Part shown: in pieces, positions 19,401-26,891 of the stretch
How the letters are laid out: every line of letters starts with the position of its first letter
How positions within the stretch are numbered: the stretch's first letter is position 1
Assembly (NCBI RefSeq): GCF_026168105.1
Contig: NZ_LBMW01000051.1
Span: 1 to 52,172 of the forward strand
Reading direction: 5' to 3'
Source of the DNA: Streptomyces hygroscopicus
Lineage (GTDB): Bacteria; Actinomycetota; Actinomycetes; Streptomycetales; Streptomycetaceae
Length of the DNA stretch: 52,172 bases
Program-made: the position numbers and the translations under genes
The notes under the pieces: generated by a model
The model's input: only the letters and a program-made list of their open reading frames with translations
Databases searched by the model: none
What the model was told of the DNA's origin: nothing

Positions 19401-19563
19401 TGCCGTTGGCCGTGGGCGGACCCTCGTAGAACACCCATTCGGGGCGGCCCTCGGACTGCTCCAGGCTCTTGGCAAAGATCTTCTGCTCGCGCCAGAAGTC
19501 GAGCACGGCGTGCTCGAGCGCGGGCAGGTCGACCTGGGCGGGCACCTGGCGGTACTGCGTCAT
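16432..19563 (-). CDS. ileS: Isoleucyl-tRNA synthetase, type 2, with a GAHH signature motif
   Basis: Class I synthetase that charges tRNA-Ile, 1043 aa, in the cytoplasm. Catalytic motifs: the HIGH position aligns as Gly57-Ala58-His59-His60 (PGAHHIEARVFKD against the usual PHYGHILAGTIKD), and KMSKS reads KMSKH at 596-600. The editing domain (CP1) lies between, with the anticodon-binding domain after about 690. Overall layout fits the eukaryote-like type 2 enzymes, which tolerate mupirocin, and the swapped GXHH form has been linked to very high resistance. The ATG at 19563 has GGAGGAAG 6 bases upstream. Expression is probably controlled by the T-box leader directly upstream. Confidence 0.97.
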   Translation of the reverse strand: MTQYRQVPAQVDLPALEHAVLDFWREQKIFAKSLEQSEGRPEWVFYEGPPTANGMPGAHHIEARVFKDVFPRFRTMRGYHVGRKAGWDCHGLPVELAVEKELGFSGKQDIEAYGIAEFNAKCRESVTRHTDAFAELTTRMGYWVDLDDAYRTMDPEYVESVWWSLKEIFNKGLLVQDHRVAPWCPRCGTGLSDHELAQGYETVVDPSVYVRFPLTSGPLAGEASLLVWTTTPWTLVSNTAVASHPEVTYVVATNGEEKLVVAEPLVEKALGEGWETTGQTFTGAEMERWSYQRPFELVEFPAPAHFVVNADYVTTEDGTGLVHQSPAFGEDDLRVCRAYGLPVVNPVRPDGTFEEDVPLVGGVFFKKADEKLTEDLQQRGLLFKHLPYEHSYPHCWRCHTALLYYAQPSWYIRTTAIKDRLLEENEKTNWFPETVKHGRYGDWLTNNIDWALSRNRYWGTPLPIWRCEDGHLTCVGSRAELTGLTGADQSELDPHRPFIDEVTFDCPQCGKTATRVPEVIDAWYDSGSMPFAQWGYPYKNKELFESRYPAQFISEAIDQTRGWFYTLMAVGTLVFDKSSYENVVCLGHILAEDGRKMSKHLGNILQPIPLMDQHGADAVRWFMAAGGSPWAARRVGHGTIQEVVRKTLLTYWNTVAFQALYARTSGWAPSEADPAPADRPVLDRWLLSELHALTDQVTLALEAYDTQRAGKLLSAFVDDLSNWYVRRSRRRFWQGDKAALRTLHEVLETVTKLMAPITPFITERVWQDLVVPVAPGAPESVHLASWPEADLGAIDPELSKQMVLVRRLVELGRATRAESGVKTRQPLRRALVAAAGFETLDPELHAQITEELNVEALASLSEVGGSLVDTTAKANFRALGKRFGKRVQNVAKAIANADAAVLSLALREGTASVEVDGETVTLATDEVIITETPREGWSVASDSGATVALDLEITQELQQAGLARDAIRLIQEARKNSGLDVADRIALRWTATEPAVVAALTQHSELIAEEVLATDFAQGEADETYGEPFVEESLTLTFRLRKA

Positions 19564-19895
19564 GGATCTTCCTCCGGCGGACGTGCTGCCTTCCGTCGGA
19601 GGGACGAGAGCCGGGAATCACCTGAATTCTCCGTACGCCGTGTGCGGCGCGCTCCCGCGGTACCACCCTCCTTGGCTCCCCGGTGCGCCGTACGCTCCGG
19701 TGAGCCCCCTCATTGGGGTCGCGATGCCGGTTCTACTGGCCCTTGTCGGCCCGTGGGCGGAGCCCACTGTCCGAGGCTTTCTTCCGGCGGCTCCGGGGTG
19801 ATCTTCACGTCGCGCTCGCCCCCGGGCTTCCACCGTCCCCGGGTCGCTCATGGCTGCGTACGCCGCTACTCGTCCCCATCCACGCCTTTTCGCTC
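19564..19895 (-). promoter_or_regulatory. T-box riboswitch leader of ileS (translational type)
   Basis: The minus strand carries the T-box core AGGGTGGTACCGCG at complement 19656-19669, which reads uncharged tRNA acceptor ends. A candidate isoleucine specifier ATC sits at complement 19800-19802 in GUGAAGAUCACC. Between T-box and gene there is no terminator. Instead CCTCCG (complement 19597-19602) can pair with CGGAGG in the ileS Shine-Dalgarno (complement 19572-19577). Uncharged tRNA-Ile would then free the ribosome site. Translational ileS T-boxes are known in actinobacteria. The 5' boundary is approximate; TACACT at complement 19901-19906 is a possible -10 box. Confidence 0.88.
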
Positions 19896-19906
19896 CGCCC
19901 AGTGTA

Positions 19907-20190
19907 CGGCGCCGCACGGACCGCGGCCGACCGGTTTTCCGGGTCCCGTGGGCGGGGCCGACGCGGGGCGGCGAGTGACCCGAATGGCGCGCCGCCGGCG
20001 TCCGGGTCCCGGGACGCCCCGCCCGCCGGATTACCGGGCGGAGAGCTGGGCACAACGGATGCAGACTCGCCGCGGGGCACGCGCGTGGCGGGCGAATCGC
20101 TGGCGTGCCCCGTTGCCGCGGGCCAGAAGTCGATTTATCGTCCCAGCACGATTCGCGCGCGAGATCACAATGTGTGAAGGGGCCGCGGCC
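19907..20190. other. Divergent intergenic region between ileS leader and the histone-like gene
   Basis: About 280 bases without a supported gene. It should contain the promoters of both divergent units. The final part, from about 20130, is less GC-rich (GATTTATCG, CACAAT) and is the likeliest place for the plus-strand promoter. Confidence 0.4.
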
Positions 20191-22218
20191 ATGGTGGCGA
20201 AGAAGACCGCCGTTCAGCAGTCGACGTCCGGCAGATCCATGGGTGCGGCTGCCTCCGGCGGTCCGGCGGCCAGGGATGTGAACGGCAGGAAGAACACCCA
20301 CACGGTGGCGGCCGGACGAAGGGCCAGGCCGTTGAAGACGCTGGGCACGGACCCCGCCGGGCAGAGGGCGGCCACCGGGGCGGCAGACATCCCGGGGAGC
20401 GCCGCGACGGCCGGGGCAGCGGTCCGGGCGGGGGCGTCGGCGACGGCTGGGCCTTCCGGGAATACGGCGGCCCAGGAGACGGTTTCCGCGCTGGTGCCCA
20501 CCGGGGGAGCGCTCTCCGGGGAAGCGGGGGCCGCGAAGGCGGCCGCTCCCGGAGCGGCCGGTGAGGAGTCGGTCGTGAAGAAGGCGGCCCGCATTGCGAC
20601 GGCCGTCGAGAAGACGGTCACGAAAGCTACTCGTAGGACGGTTGCCCAGAAGGAAGCCGCCGAGGAGACGGCATCCGGGAAGGCGGCCCGCAAGGAGGCG
20701 GCCTCGGTGAAGGGGGCCGCGAAGGAGGCGCCTTCTGTGAAGGGTGCCGTGAAACGGGCGGCCTCGGTGAGGGCCGCCGAGGAGACGTCCACCGCCAGGG
20801 CTGCCTCCGGGAAGACAGCTCCGGAGAAGGCGGCCGCCGGGAAGGCGGCTTCTTCGAAGGAGGCGCGCACGAAGACGGCCGCAGGGAGGGAATCCACCCG
20901 GAAGCGGGCCGCCGGGAAGGCGGCTTCTCCGACGGCGGCGGCTGCGAAGAAGTCCGTCGCCAAGAGGGCGGCCGCCGGTACGAGGGTGTCGGCGGCGGGC
21001 ACCGCCGCCGAGAAGACGGCAGCCGAAAGGGCCGTCCCGAAGAAGGCAAGGGCGGCTGTCACCGCCGCCGAGAAGGCCGAGAAGGCCGAGAAGACGGCGG
21101 CGAAGAAGGCTGTCGCGAGAAAGGCGGCGGCGACCGGTACCGCCGCCGAGAAGGCCGCGGCCAAGACGACGGCGGTCAAGAAGGCCGTCGCGAAGAAGGC
21201 CGTCGCGAAGAAGGCCGTGGCCAAGAAGGCCGTCGCGAGGCAGGCCGCGGCCGGGAAGGCCGTCGCAGAGAATGCGGCAGAGAAAGCCGCAGAGAAAGCG
21301 AAGGAGGCCGGTACCGCCGCCAAGAAAACTGCGGTGAAGAAGGCTGTCGCAAAGAAGGCTGTCGCGAAGAAGGCAAGGCAGGCCGGTACCGCCGCCGAGA
21401 AGACCGAGAAGTCGGCGGCTAAGAGGGCTGTCACCGAGAAGGCGACGGCGACCGGTACCGCCGTCGAGAAGGCCGCGGCCAAGAGGACGGCGGCCAAGAC
21501 GACGGCGGTCAAGACGACGGCGGTCAAGAAGACGGCGGTCAAGAAGGCCGTCGCGCAGAAGACCGCGGCCGGGAAGGCCGTCGGCAAGCAGACGGCTCCT
21601 GCCAAGGCCGCTGCCCGGAAGAGCGCCGCCGCTGAGGGCGGTACGACGAAAAGCACCCCCACGAAGAGTGCGGCCAAGAAGAGCACGGCCAAGAAGGCGG
21701 GCACGGACGAGGTCGCCGAGCAGACGGGAGCCACAACGGTGGTTGCGAAGAAGACTCCTGGCACGGCCACGGCGGCGAAGAGCCCCACCGCGGTACCCAA
21801 GGCACGGCTCGCAGCCGTGGAGCCCGGCGAACTGGCGGTGCGCCCCGGGGAGGACCCGTGGACCCCGGAAGAGGTGGCCGAGGCGCGCGCGGAACTGCAG
21901 TCGGAGTCGGTTCGGCTGCGTGGTGAGATCGACGCGTCCGAGCGGGCGCTGGCCGGCCTGATGCGCGACTCGGGCGACGGCGCGGGCGACGACCAGGCGG
22001 ACACCGGCACCAAGAACATCACCCGCGAGCACGAGATGGCGCTCGCCGCCAACGCGCGCGAGATGCTCGAACAGACCGACCGCGCCCTGGACCGCCTCGA
22101 CGCGGGCACCTACGGGCTGTGCGAGAACTGTGGCAATCCCATCGGCAAGGCACGCATGCAGGCCTTTCCGCGCGCCACGCTGTGCGTCGAGTGCAAGCAG
22201 AAGCAGGAACGCCGCTAA
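20191..22218 (+). CDS. ddbA: Histone H1-like / DksA-TraR zinc-finger fusion protein
   Basis: A 675-aa two-part protein. Residues about 1-540 are almost entirely Ala, Lys, Thr and Val in repeats such as KKAVA, like eukaryotic histone H1 tails, and should bind DNA. The last 130 residues form a DksA/TraR-type domain: the helical region TREHEMALAANAREMLEQTD and a four-cysteine zinc finger (CENC ... CVEC). DksA-like proteins modulate RNA polymerase. A bifunctional protein of this design (DdbA) has been described in S. coelicolor at this locus. The ATG at 20191 has GAAGGGG 8 bases upstream; an in-frame ATG at 20170 is less likely. The repeat region can vary in length between strains. Confidence 0.88.
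   Translation: MVAKKTAVQQSTSGRSMGAAASGGPAARDVNGRKNTHTVAAGRRARPLKTLGTDPAGQRAATGAADIPGSAATAGAAVRAGASATAGPSGNTAAQETVSALVPTGGALSGEAGAAKAAAPGAAGEESVVKKAARIATAVEKTVTKATRRTVAQKEAAEETASGKAARKEAASVKGAAKEAPSVKGAVKRAASVRAAEETSTARAASGKTAPEKAAAGKAASSKEARTKTAAGRESTRKRAAGKAASPTAAAAKKSVAKRAAAGTRVSAAGTAAEKTAAERAVPKKARAAVTAAEKAEKAEKTAAKKAVARKAAATGTAAEKAAAKTTAVKKAVAKKAVAKKAVAKKAVARQAAAGKAVAENAAEKAAEKAKEAGTAAKKTAVKKAVAKKAVAKKARQAGTAAEKTEKSAAKRAVTEKATATGTAVEKAAAKRTAAKTTAVKTTAVKKTAVKKAVAQKTAAGKAVGKQTAPAKAAARKSAAAEGGTTKSTPTKSAAKKSTAKKAGTDEVAEQTGATTVVAKKTPGTATAAKSPTAVPKARLAAVEPGELAVRPGEDPWTPEEVAEARAELQSESVRLRGEIDASERALAGLMRDSGDGAGDDQADTGTKNITREHEMALAANAREMLEQTDRALDRLDAGTYGLCENCGNPIGKARMQAFPRATLCVECKQKQERR
21178..21237 (+). 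repeat. 15-base tandem repeat encoding KKAVA
   Basis: Four head-to-tail copies of AAGAAGGCCGTCGCG (one with GTGGCC) inside the histone-like part of the preceding gene. Similar units recur near 21340-21380 and 21530. It is part of the coding sequence and a likely site of length change by slippage. Confidence 0.85.
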
Positions 22219-22299
22219 TGATCCCGTCCTGAACACCTGGTCCGGCCTGGAGGTGTCGTAGTCTCGTCCTCAGTCAGGCACCTAGGTTGAGGGATTCAC

Positions 22300-22977
22300 G
22301 TGGCAAAGGCGGAGCGCATCATCGGTACGCCGGACATCCCAGAATCGGCGGGGGCCGGAGCGGAGCAGTCCGGCCGCCGGGCCCCGTCCGGCGGGCGAAC
22401 CGCCCCGGACTCCGCCGCCGCGCCCGCGAAGGCCCCGGCCGTGGGCTCCGGCGCCCAGGAGCCGGGGGCGGGCGCCGCCGAGCGCCCCCGCGGCAGGCGC
22501 CGGATCGCGGTCCTGTTCGTGGTCGCCGTCTTCGCCTATGCCCTCGACCTGATCAGCAAGCTGATCGTGGTCGCGAAGCTGGAGCGCCACGCGCCGATCC
22601 AGATCATCGGGGACTGGCTGAAGCTCGAGGCGATCCGCAACCCGGGCGCGGCCTTCGGCTTCGGCGCGGCCTTCACCGTGATCTTCACGGTGATCGCGGC
22701 CGCCGTGATCGTCGTGATCGCCCGTCTCGCGCGCAAGCTCTACAGCCTGCCCTGGGCGATCGCGCTGGGCCTGCTGCTCGGCGGCGCCCTGGGCAACCTC
22801 ACCGACCGGATCTTCCGCTACCCGGGCATCTTCGAGGGTGCGGTCGTCGACTTCATCGCGCCCAAGCACTTCGCCGTCTTCAACCTGGCCGACTCGGCGA
22901 TCGTCTGCGGCGGCATCCTGATCGTGCTGCTGTCCTTCCGGGGCCTCGACCCGGACGGCACGGTCCACAAGGACTGA
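22300..22977 (+). CDS. lspA: Signal peptidase II (lipoprotein signal peptidase)
   Basis: Membrane aspartyl protease that cleaves prolipoprotein signal peptides after lipidation. It has 225 aa with four hydrophobic helices. Catalytic aspartates are Asp169 in GNLTDR and Asp198 in FNLADSA; the NPGAAFG motif at 114-120 is also conserved. The first 65 residues are a Pro/Ala/Gly-rich cytoplasmic extension, normal for Streptomyces. The GTG at 22300 follows a GAGGG 8 bases upstream. The spacer from the preceding gene is 81 bases. Confidence 0.95.
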   Translation: MAKAERIIGTPDIPESAGAGAEQSGRRAPSGGRTAPDSAAAPAKAPAVGSGAQEPGAGAAERPRGRRRIAVLFVVAVFAYALDLISKLIVVAKLERHAPIQIIGDWLKLEAIRNPGAAFGFGAAFTVIFTVIAAAVIVVIARLARKLYSLPWAIALGLLLGGALGNLTDRIFRYPGIFEGAVVDFIAPKHFAVFNLADSAIVCGGILIVLLSFRGLDPDGTVHKD

Positions 22978-23000
22978 GCGCCCGGGGCTCTCGTACGGCG

Positions 23001-23023
23001 CTGTCGGACCCGTCCGGCATACT
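23001..23023 (+). promoter_or_regulatory. Candidate promoter of rluD, leaderless arrangement
   Basis: CTGTCGGAC (23001-23009), 8 bases, then CATACT (23018-23023), with exactly 6 bases to the GTG start. The -10-like box is so close that the transcript would begin at or next to the start codon. The same layout is seen at 26863-26885 and 39909-39927. Confidence 0.5.
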
Positions 23024-23029
23024 CGACGG

Positions 23030-23974
23030 GTGAGCACGCTTCCCGAGATCCGTACCCTGCCCGTGCCCGACGGCCTGGAGGGCGAGCGCGTCGACGCCGC
23101 CATCTCCCGCATGTTCGGCTTCTCCCGTACGAAGGCGGCGGAGCTTGCCGCGGCGGGCAAGGTGCTGGTCGACGGCACGGTGGCCGGCAAATCCGAGCGG
23201 GTGCGTGGCGGCGCCTGGCTCGAGGTCGAGATGCCGCAGGCGCCCGCGCCCGTCCAGGTGGTCGCCGAGCCGGTCGAGGGCATGGAGATCGTGCACGACG
23301 ACGAGGACGTGGTCGTGGTCGTCAAGCCGATCGGCGTGGCCGCGCACCCTTCGCCGGGCTGGTCCGGCCCGACCGTGATCGGTGGTCTCGCCGCCGCCGG
23401 ATACCGCATCTCGACCTCTGGAGCCGCCGAGCGCCAGGGCATCGTGCACCGCCTCGACGTCGGCACGTCCGGCCTGATGGTGGTGGCCAAGTCGGAGCGC
23501 GCATACACCTCGCTCAAGCGCCAGTTCAAGGAGCGCACGGTCGACAAGCGCTACCACACGCTCGTCCAGGGCCACCCGGACCCGACGAGCGGCACGATCG
23601 ACGCGCCCATCGGCCGTCACCCGAACCACGACTACAAGTGGGCGGTCACATCCGAGGGCAAGCCCTCCGTCACGCACTACGACCTGATCGAGGCCTTCCG
23701 GTCGGCCTCCCTGCTCGACGTCAAGCTGGAGACGGGACGAACCCACCAGATCCGAGTCCACATGGCAGCGCACCGGCACCCGTGCGTCGGCGACCTGACC
23801 TACGGCGCGGACCCGACGATCGCCAAGCGGCTCGGCCTGACCCGGCAGTGGCTGCACGCGGTACGCCTCGGCTTCGAGCACCCGGGGGGCGGGGAGTGGG
23901 TCGAGTTCGAGAGCGCCTATCCCGCCGATCTGCAGAAGGCGTTGGACAAGGTGCGCGAGGAGAGCTGGGCGTGA
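23030..23974 (+). CDS. Ribosomal large-subunit pseudouridine synthase, RluD family
   Basis: RNA-modifying enzyme of 314 aa that isomerises uridines in 23S rRNA. An N-terminal S4-like RNA-binding domain covers about 15-75. The catalytic domain carries HRLDVGTSG with Asp143 as nucleophile, and later KLETGRTHQIRVHM. The GTG at 23030 has no Shine-Dalgarno and is 6 bases after a -10-like box, so translation is probably leaderless. The stop overlaps the next gene as GTGA. Being downstream of lspA is conserved across many bacteria. Confidence 0.93.
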   Translation: MSTLPEIRTLPVPDGLEGERVDAAISRMFGFSRTKAAELAAAGKVLVDGTVAGKSERVRGGAWLEVEMPQAPAPVQVVAEPVEGMEIVHDDEDVVVVVKPIGVAAHPSPGWSGPTVIGGLAAAGYRISTSGAAERQGIVHRLDVGTSGLMVVAKSERAYTSLKRQFKERTVDKRYHTLVQGHPDPTSGTIDAPIGRHPNHDYKWAVTSEGKPSVTHYDLIEAFRSASLLDVKLETGRTHQIRVHMAAHRHPCVGDLTYGADPTIAKRLGLTRQWLHAVRLGFEHPGGGEWVEFESAYPADLQKALDKVREESWA

Positions 23975-24462
23975 GCGCAGCGTTCCGGGTGCGGGTCGCC
24001 GAGGACCCCGGGGACCGTGAGGCGTGCTTCGCGGTCCGCAAGGAGGTCTTCGTCCGTGAGCAGGGCGTACCCGAGGACATCGAGTACGACGCCTACGACG
24101 CCGACGCGGTGCATGTCCTGGCCGTACGGGAGGACGGCGTTCCGCTCGGGACGGGCCGGCTTCTGCGGGGAGAGGCCGCCGCGGCCAAGAACGGCGGCGA
24201 CCCGTCCGTGGGCTCCCTGGGGCGGCTCGCGGTGACCCGGGAGGCGCGCGGGCTGGGCGTCGGCGCGGCGCTGGTGCGTGCGATCGAGGACGCGGCACGC
24301 GCGCGTGGCCTGTCTGCGGTCGACCTGCACGCGCAGACGCAAGCACTGGGCTTCTACGAGCGGCTGGGGTACGAGGCGTACGGGCCGGAGTTCCCCGACG
24401 CGGGCATACCGCACCGGGCGATGCGGCGCCCTCTGCAGCCGAGGGCGCCGAAAGGCGCGTGA
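23971..24462 (+). CDS. GNAT family N-acetyltransferase
   Basis: Acetyl-CoA-dependent acetyltransferase of 163 aa with unknown substrate. The N-terminal RKEVFVREQGVPEDIEYD is typical of the ElaA/YjcF-type group. The acetyl-CoA pyrophosphate loop is RGLGVGAAL, after the strand GRLAVTREA. The GTG at 23971 overlaps the rluD stop by 4 bases, so the two are co-translated. No specificity can be assigned from sequence. Confidence 0.88.
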   Translation: MSAAFRVRVAEDPGDREACFAVRKEVFVREQGVPEDIEYDAYDADAVHVLAVREDGVPLGTGRLLRGEAAAAKNGGDPSVGSLGRLAVTREARGLGVGAALVRAIEDAARARGLSAVDLHAQTQALGFYERLGYEAYGPEFPDAGIPHRAMRRPLQPRAPKGA

Positions 24463-24525
24463 GCAGGGCGACGTGGCAGGCTTGGGGTCCCCCGTGTGAT
24501 CTCGAACGTTCGCGGAGCGCTCACA

Positions 24526-24800
24526 GTGGATCAATTGGCCCTGCTGCTCCTGCTGTTGCTCGGGGCCGTGGTGAGCGTCCCGGCCGGGGACCGGCTGGGT
24601 CCTGCGGCTCCGGTGCTGATGACACTGCTCGGGATCGAGCTGGCGCTGCTCGACTTCGTGCCGAACGTGAACATCCCGCTCGAGCTGATCCTGCCCGCAC
24701 TGCTGCCCCCGCTCCTGTACGCGGCGCTGCGACGGACCTCGTGGCGGTAGTTCGCCGCCAATGCAACGGCCGATCTTCCTGGGTGTTGCGCCTCCTGGAC
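24526..24800 (+). pseudogene. Remnant of a CPA1-type Na+/H+ antiporter (N-terminus only)
   Basis: From the GTG at 24526 the frame reads MDQLALLLLLLLGAVVSV and continues as the first two to three membrane helices of a cation/proton antiporter (DFVPNVNIPLELILPALLPP, then RRTSWR). It hits TAG at 24748-24750, where homologues as I recall them continue with Gln (RRTSWRQFAANVRPI). After the stop, FAAN is still readable, then RPIFL in another frame, which points to a 1-base insertion near 24765. Homology fades by about 24800, so the other nine or so helices are deleted. An 84-aa product from a GTG at 24496 is conceivable but unlikely to transport. Confidence 0.7.
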
Positions 24801-24913
24801 GTGCGCAGTCTGCGCCGACGTCCGCCCGCGGACCCGTGGGGAGCGCCCGGCGTGGGTCCGACGCGCCAGGAGCGCCCGGCAGTGAGCAACCGCCCTGCGG
24901 CTGCCCGTCTTTG

Positions 24914-24919
24914 TACGAT
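24914..24919 (+). promoter_or_regulatory. -10-like box of the SDR gene, leaderless arrangement
   Basis: TACGAT lies exactly 6 bases before the ATG at 24926, with no Shine-Dalgarno between. Spacing matches the rluD case. I see no clear -35 box. Confidence 0.45.
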
Positions 24920-24925
24920 CGGATC

Positions 24926-25666
24926 ATGGCGCGCAATGTGGTGATCAGCGGCGGCGGTACGGGAATCGGACTCGCGACGGCGCGGGCCTTCGCGGCGGAC
25001 GGGGACCGGGTGCTTCTCCTCGGGCGGCGCGCGGACGTACTGGAGAAGGCCGACGTGCCCGGGGCACTCACCTGCGCAGCCGACCTGAGTGATCCGCACG
25101 CCGTGCGCGGGGTCGCCCGGTTCGTGGCCGACGAGCTCGGCACCGTGGACGTCCTCGTCAACAACGCGGGCGGCAACGGACGACTGGAGCCCGGGGCCGG
25201 GACCGCGGACCCGCTCGAAGCCGCCGCGCACACCTGGACGGTCAACTTCCGGCTGAACGTGCTGACCGCGGTCCTGCTCACGGAGGCGCTGCGGAACCGG
25301 CTCGCCTCACCCGGCGGGCGCGTGCTGTTCCTCAGCTCCATCGCCGCCTACCGCGGCTCCGGCAGCGGCGCGTACGCCGCGTGCAAGGCCGCGCTGCACC
25401 CGTACGCCTACGATCTGGCCCGGGATCTGGGTCCCCGCGGCATCACGGTGAACGTGGTCGCGCCCGGCTATGTGGAGGACACCGAGTTCTTCGGCGACGC
25501 CATGGACCCGGCGCGGCGCGACCGTGGCATTGCGGAGACGTCGACCGGCCGCGCCGGCACGCCCGGCGACATCGCCCAGACCCTGCACTGGCTGGCGTCC
25601 CCCGGCGCCGGGCACATCACCGCGCAGGTGATCCAGGTCAACGGCGGTGCGGAGCGGGGCCACTGA
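24926..25666 (+). CDS. Short-chain dehydrogenase/reductase
   Basis: NAD(P)-dependent oxidoreductase of 246 aa, substrate unknown. The cofactor loop is SGGGTGIG (residues 8-15), NNAGG is at 79-83, the catalytic Ser138 lies in FLSSIAAY, and the Tyr150/Lys154 pair is in YAACK. The C-terminal VIQVNGGAERG is the usual SDR end. The ATG at 24926 is chosen because it starts exactly at the Rossmann strand and has a -10 box 6 bases upstream; the frame is open further upstream, through antiporter debris. Confidence 0.9.
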   Translation: MARNVVISGGGTGIGLATARAFAADGDRVLLLGRRADVLEKADVPGALTCAADLSDPHAVRGVARFVADELGTVDVLVNNAGGNGRLEPGAGTADPLEAAAHTWTVNFRLNVLTAVLLTEALRNRLASPGGRVLFLSSIAAYRGSGSGAYAACKAALHPYAYDLARDLGPRGITVNVVAPGYVEDTEFFGDAMDPARRDRGIAETSTGRAGTPGDIAQTLHWLASPGAGHITAQVIQVNGGAERGH

Positions 25667-25677
25667 CGGAGCGGGCA

Positions 25678-26787
25678 TCAGCCCCGGCCCGAGCGCGGCG
25701 ACTCGTACTCCCGCCGGCCCGCGCCGTCGGCCCACGCGTGGCCGTTGCTGCTCGGCGGCGCTATCGCCTCCGCCGTGTTGACCCGCGGCAGCGCGTACGG
25801 GTGTTCCTCGGTCAGCCAGCGGATCATCTGCTCGCGGACCGTGACCCGGACCGTCCAGATGTCGTCCGCGTCCTTCGCCGTCACCAGCGCACGCACCTGC
25901 ATGGTGGTGGGTGTCGTGTCGGTGACGACCAGGCCGTGGGCGCGGCCGTCCCACGCCGGGCACTCGCGCACGATGTCGCGGAGCTTCTCGCGCATCGCCT
26001 CCACGGGCGCGGAGTGGTCGACGTGGAAATAGACGATGCCGGTCATCTGGGCACCGCCCCGCGACCAGTTCTGGAACGGCTTCGAGGTGAAGTACGTCAC
26101 AGGCATGGTGATCCGGCGCTCGTCCCAGGTCCGCACCGTCAGGAACGTCAGGGTGATCTCGTCGACGATGCCCCACTCACCGTCGACCACGACCGTGTCA
26201 CCGATCCGCACCATGTCACCGAACGCGATCTGCAGCCCGGCGAAGAGGTTGGCGAGCGTGGACTGCGCCGCGACACCGGCGACGATGCCCACGACGCCGG
26301 CGGAGGCCAGCAGCGAGGCGCCGGCCGCCCGCATCGCCGGGAACGTCAGCAGCATGGCGGCGAACGCCACCACTCCGACGATCGCCGACACCACTCGCAT
26401 GATCAGCGACACCTGGGTGCGCACCCGGCGGACCCGGGCCGGATCGTGGTGGAGGCGGGCGTAGCGGGTGTAGGAGGACTCGACGACTGCGCCCGCGATA
26501 CGGATCACCAGCCACGCGGCGGATCCGATCAGCACCAGGGTCAGGGCCCGGCCGATCCCGACCCGGTGGTCCTCGAGCAGCTTGGCCTGGTCGTAGAAGC
26601 CTCTGAGCAGGGCCGCACACAGCACCAGCTGGTAGGGGACGCGGCCGCGACGCAGCAGGCCCCAGAGGGGCGTCTCGGGGTGAGTGTCGTTCGCCTTGCT
26701 CAGCAGGAGGTCCGTGGCCCAACCGATGAGCAGTGTGAGCACGACAGAGCTGCCGACGACGATCACCGGGCGCAGTACGTTCTCCAT
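25678..26787 (-). CDS. Mechanosensitive ion channel, MscS family
   Basis: Membrane channel of 369 aa that opens under membrane tension. Four to five hydrophobic segments precede the MscS core: the pore-lining helix ASLLASAGVVGIVAGVAAQS, then LANLFAGLQIAFGDMVRIGD and the beta domain VVDGEWGIVDEITLTFL. The C-terminal 100 residues form the cytoplasmic vestibule domain, followed by a hydrophilic tail. The ATG at 26787 has GAAGG just upstream. It converges with the SDR gene, with 11 bases between the stops. Confidence 0.9.
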   Translation of the reverse strand: MENVLRPVIVVGSSVVLTLLIGWATDLLLSKANDTHPETPLWGLLRRGRVPYQLVLCAALLRGFYDQAKLLEDHRVGIGRALTLVLIGSAAWLVIRIAGAVVESSYTRYARLHHDPARVRRVRTQVSLIMRVVSAIVGVVAFAAMLLTFPAMRAAGASLLASAGVVGIVAGVAAQSTLANLFAGLQIAFGDMVRIGDTVVVDGEWGIVDEITLTFLTVRTWDERRITMPVTYFTSKPFQNWSRGGAQMTGIVYFHVDHSAPVEAMREKLRDIVRECPAWDGRAHGLVVTDTTPTTMQVRALVTAKDADDIWTVRVTVREQMIRWLTEEHPYALPRVNTAEAIAPPSSNGHAWADGAGRREYESPRSGRG

Positions 26788-26862
26788 GCCTTCGAACGTA
26801 ACCGGCTGAGGCCGTCGTGAACCAACGATTCCGTTCCGATCGCAAACGTGCTGCATACGGCG

Positions 26863-26885
26863 TTGTCGGACCCGGCTGGCACCAT
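26863..26885 (+). promoter_or_regulatory. Candidate promoter of the DLH-like gene, leaderless arrangement
   Basis: TTGTCGGAC (26863-26871), 8 bases, then CACCAT (26880-26885), with 6 bases to the ATG at 26892. It matches the rluD upstream region in sequence and spacing (GACCCG-N-C-Y-GGCA-NNN-T-N6-start). Confidence 0.5.
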
Positions 26886-26891
26886 GGGCTC

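Noticed and set aside
18832..20190. Long upstream extension of the histone-like protein's frame
   Set aside because: It runs antisense through ileS and its T-box leader. The ATG at 20191 has a good ribosome site and starts the Lys/Ala-rich protein.
21000..21700. Regular repeats that could suggest a CRISPR array
   Set aside because: Units are in-frame codons for KKAVA-type peptides with no unique spacers of constant length.
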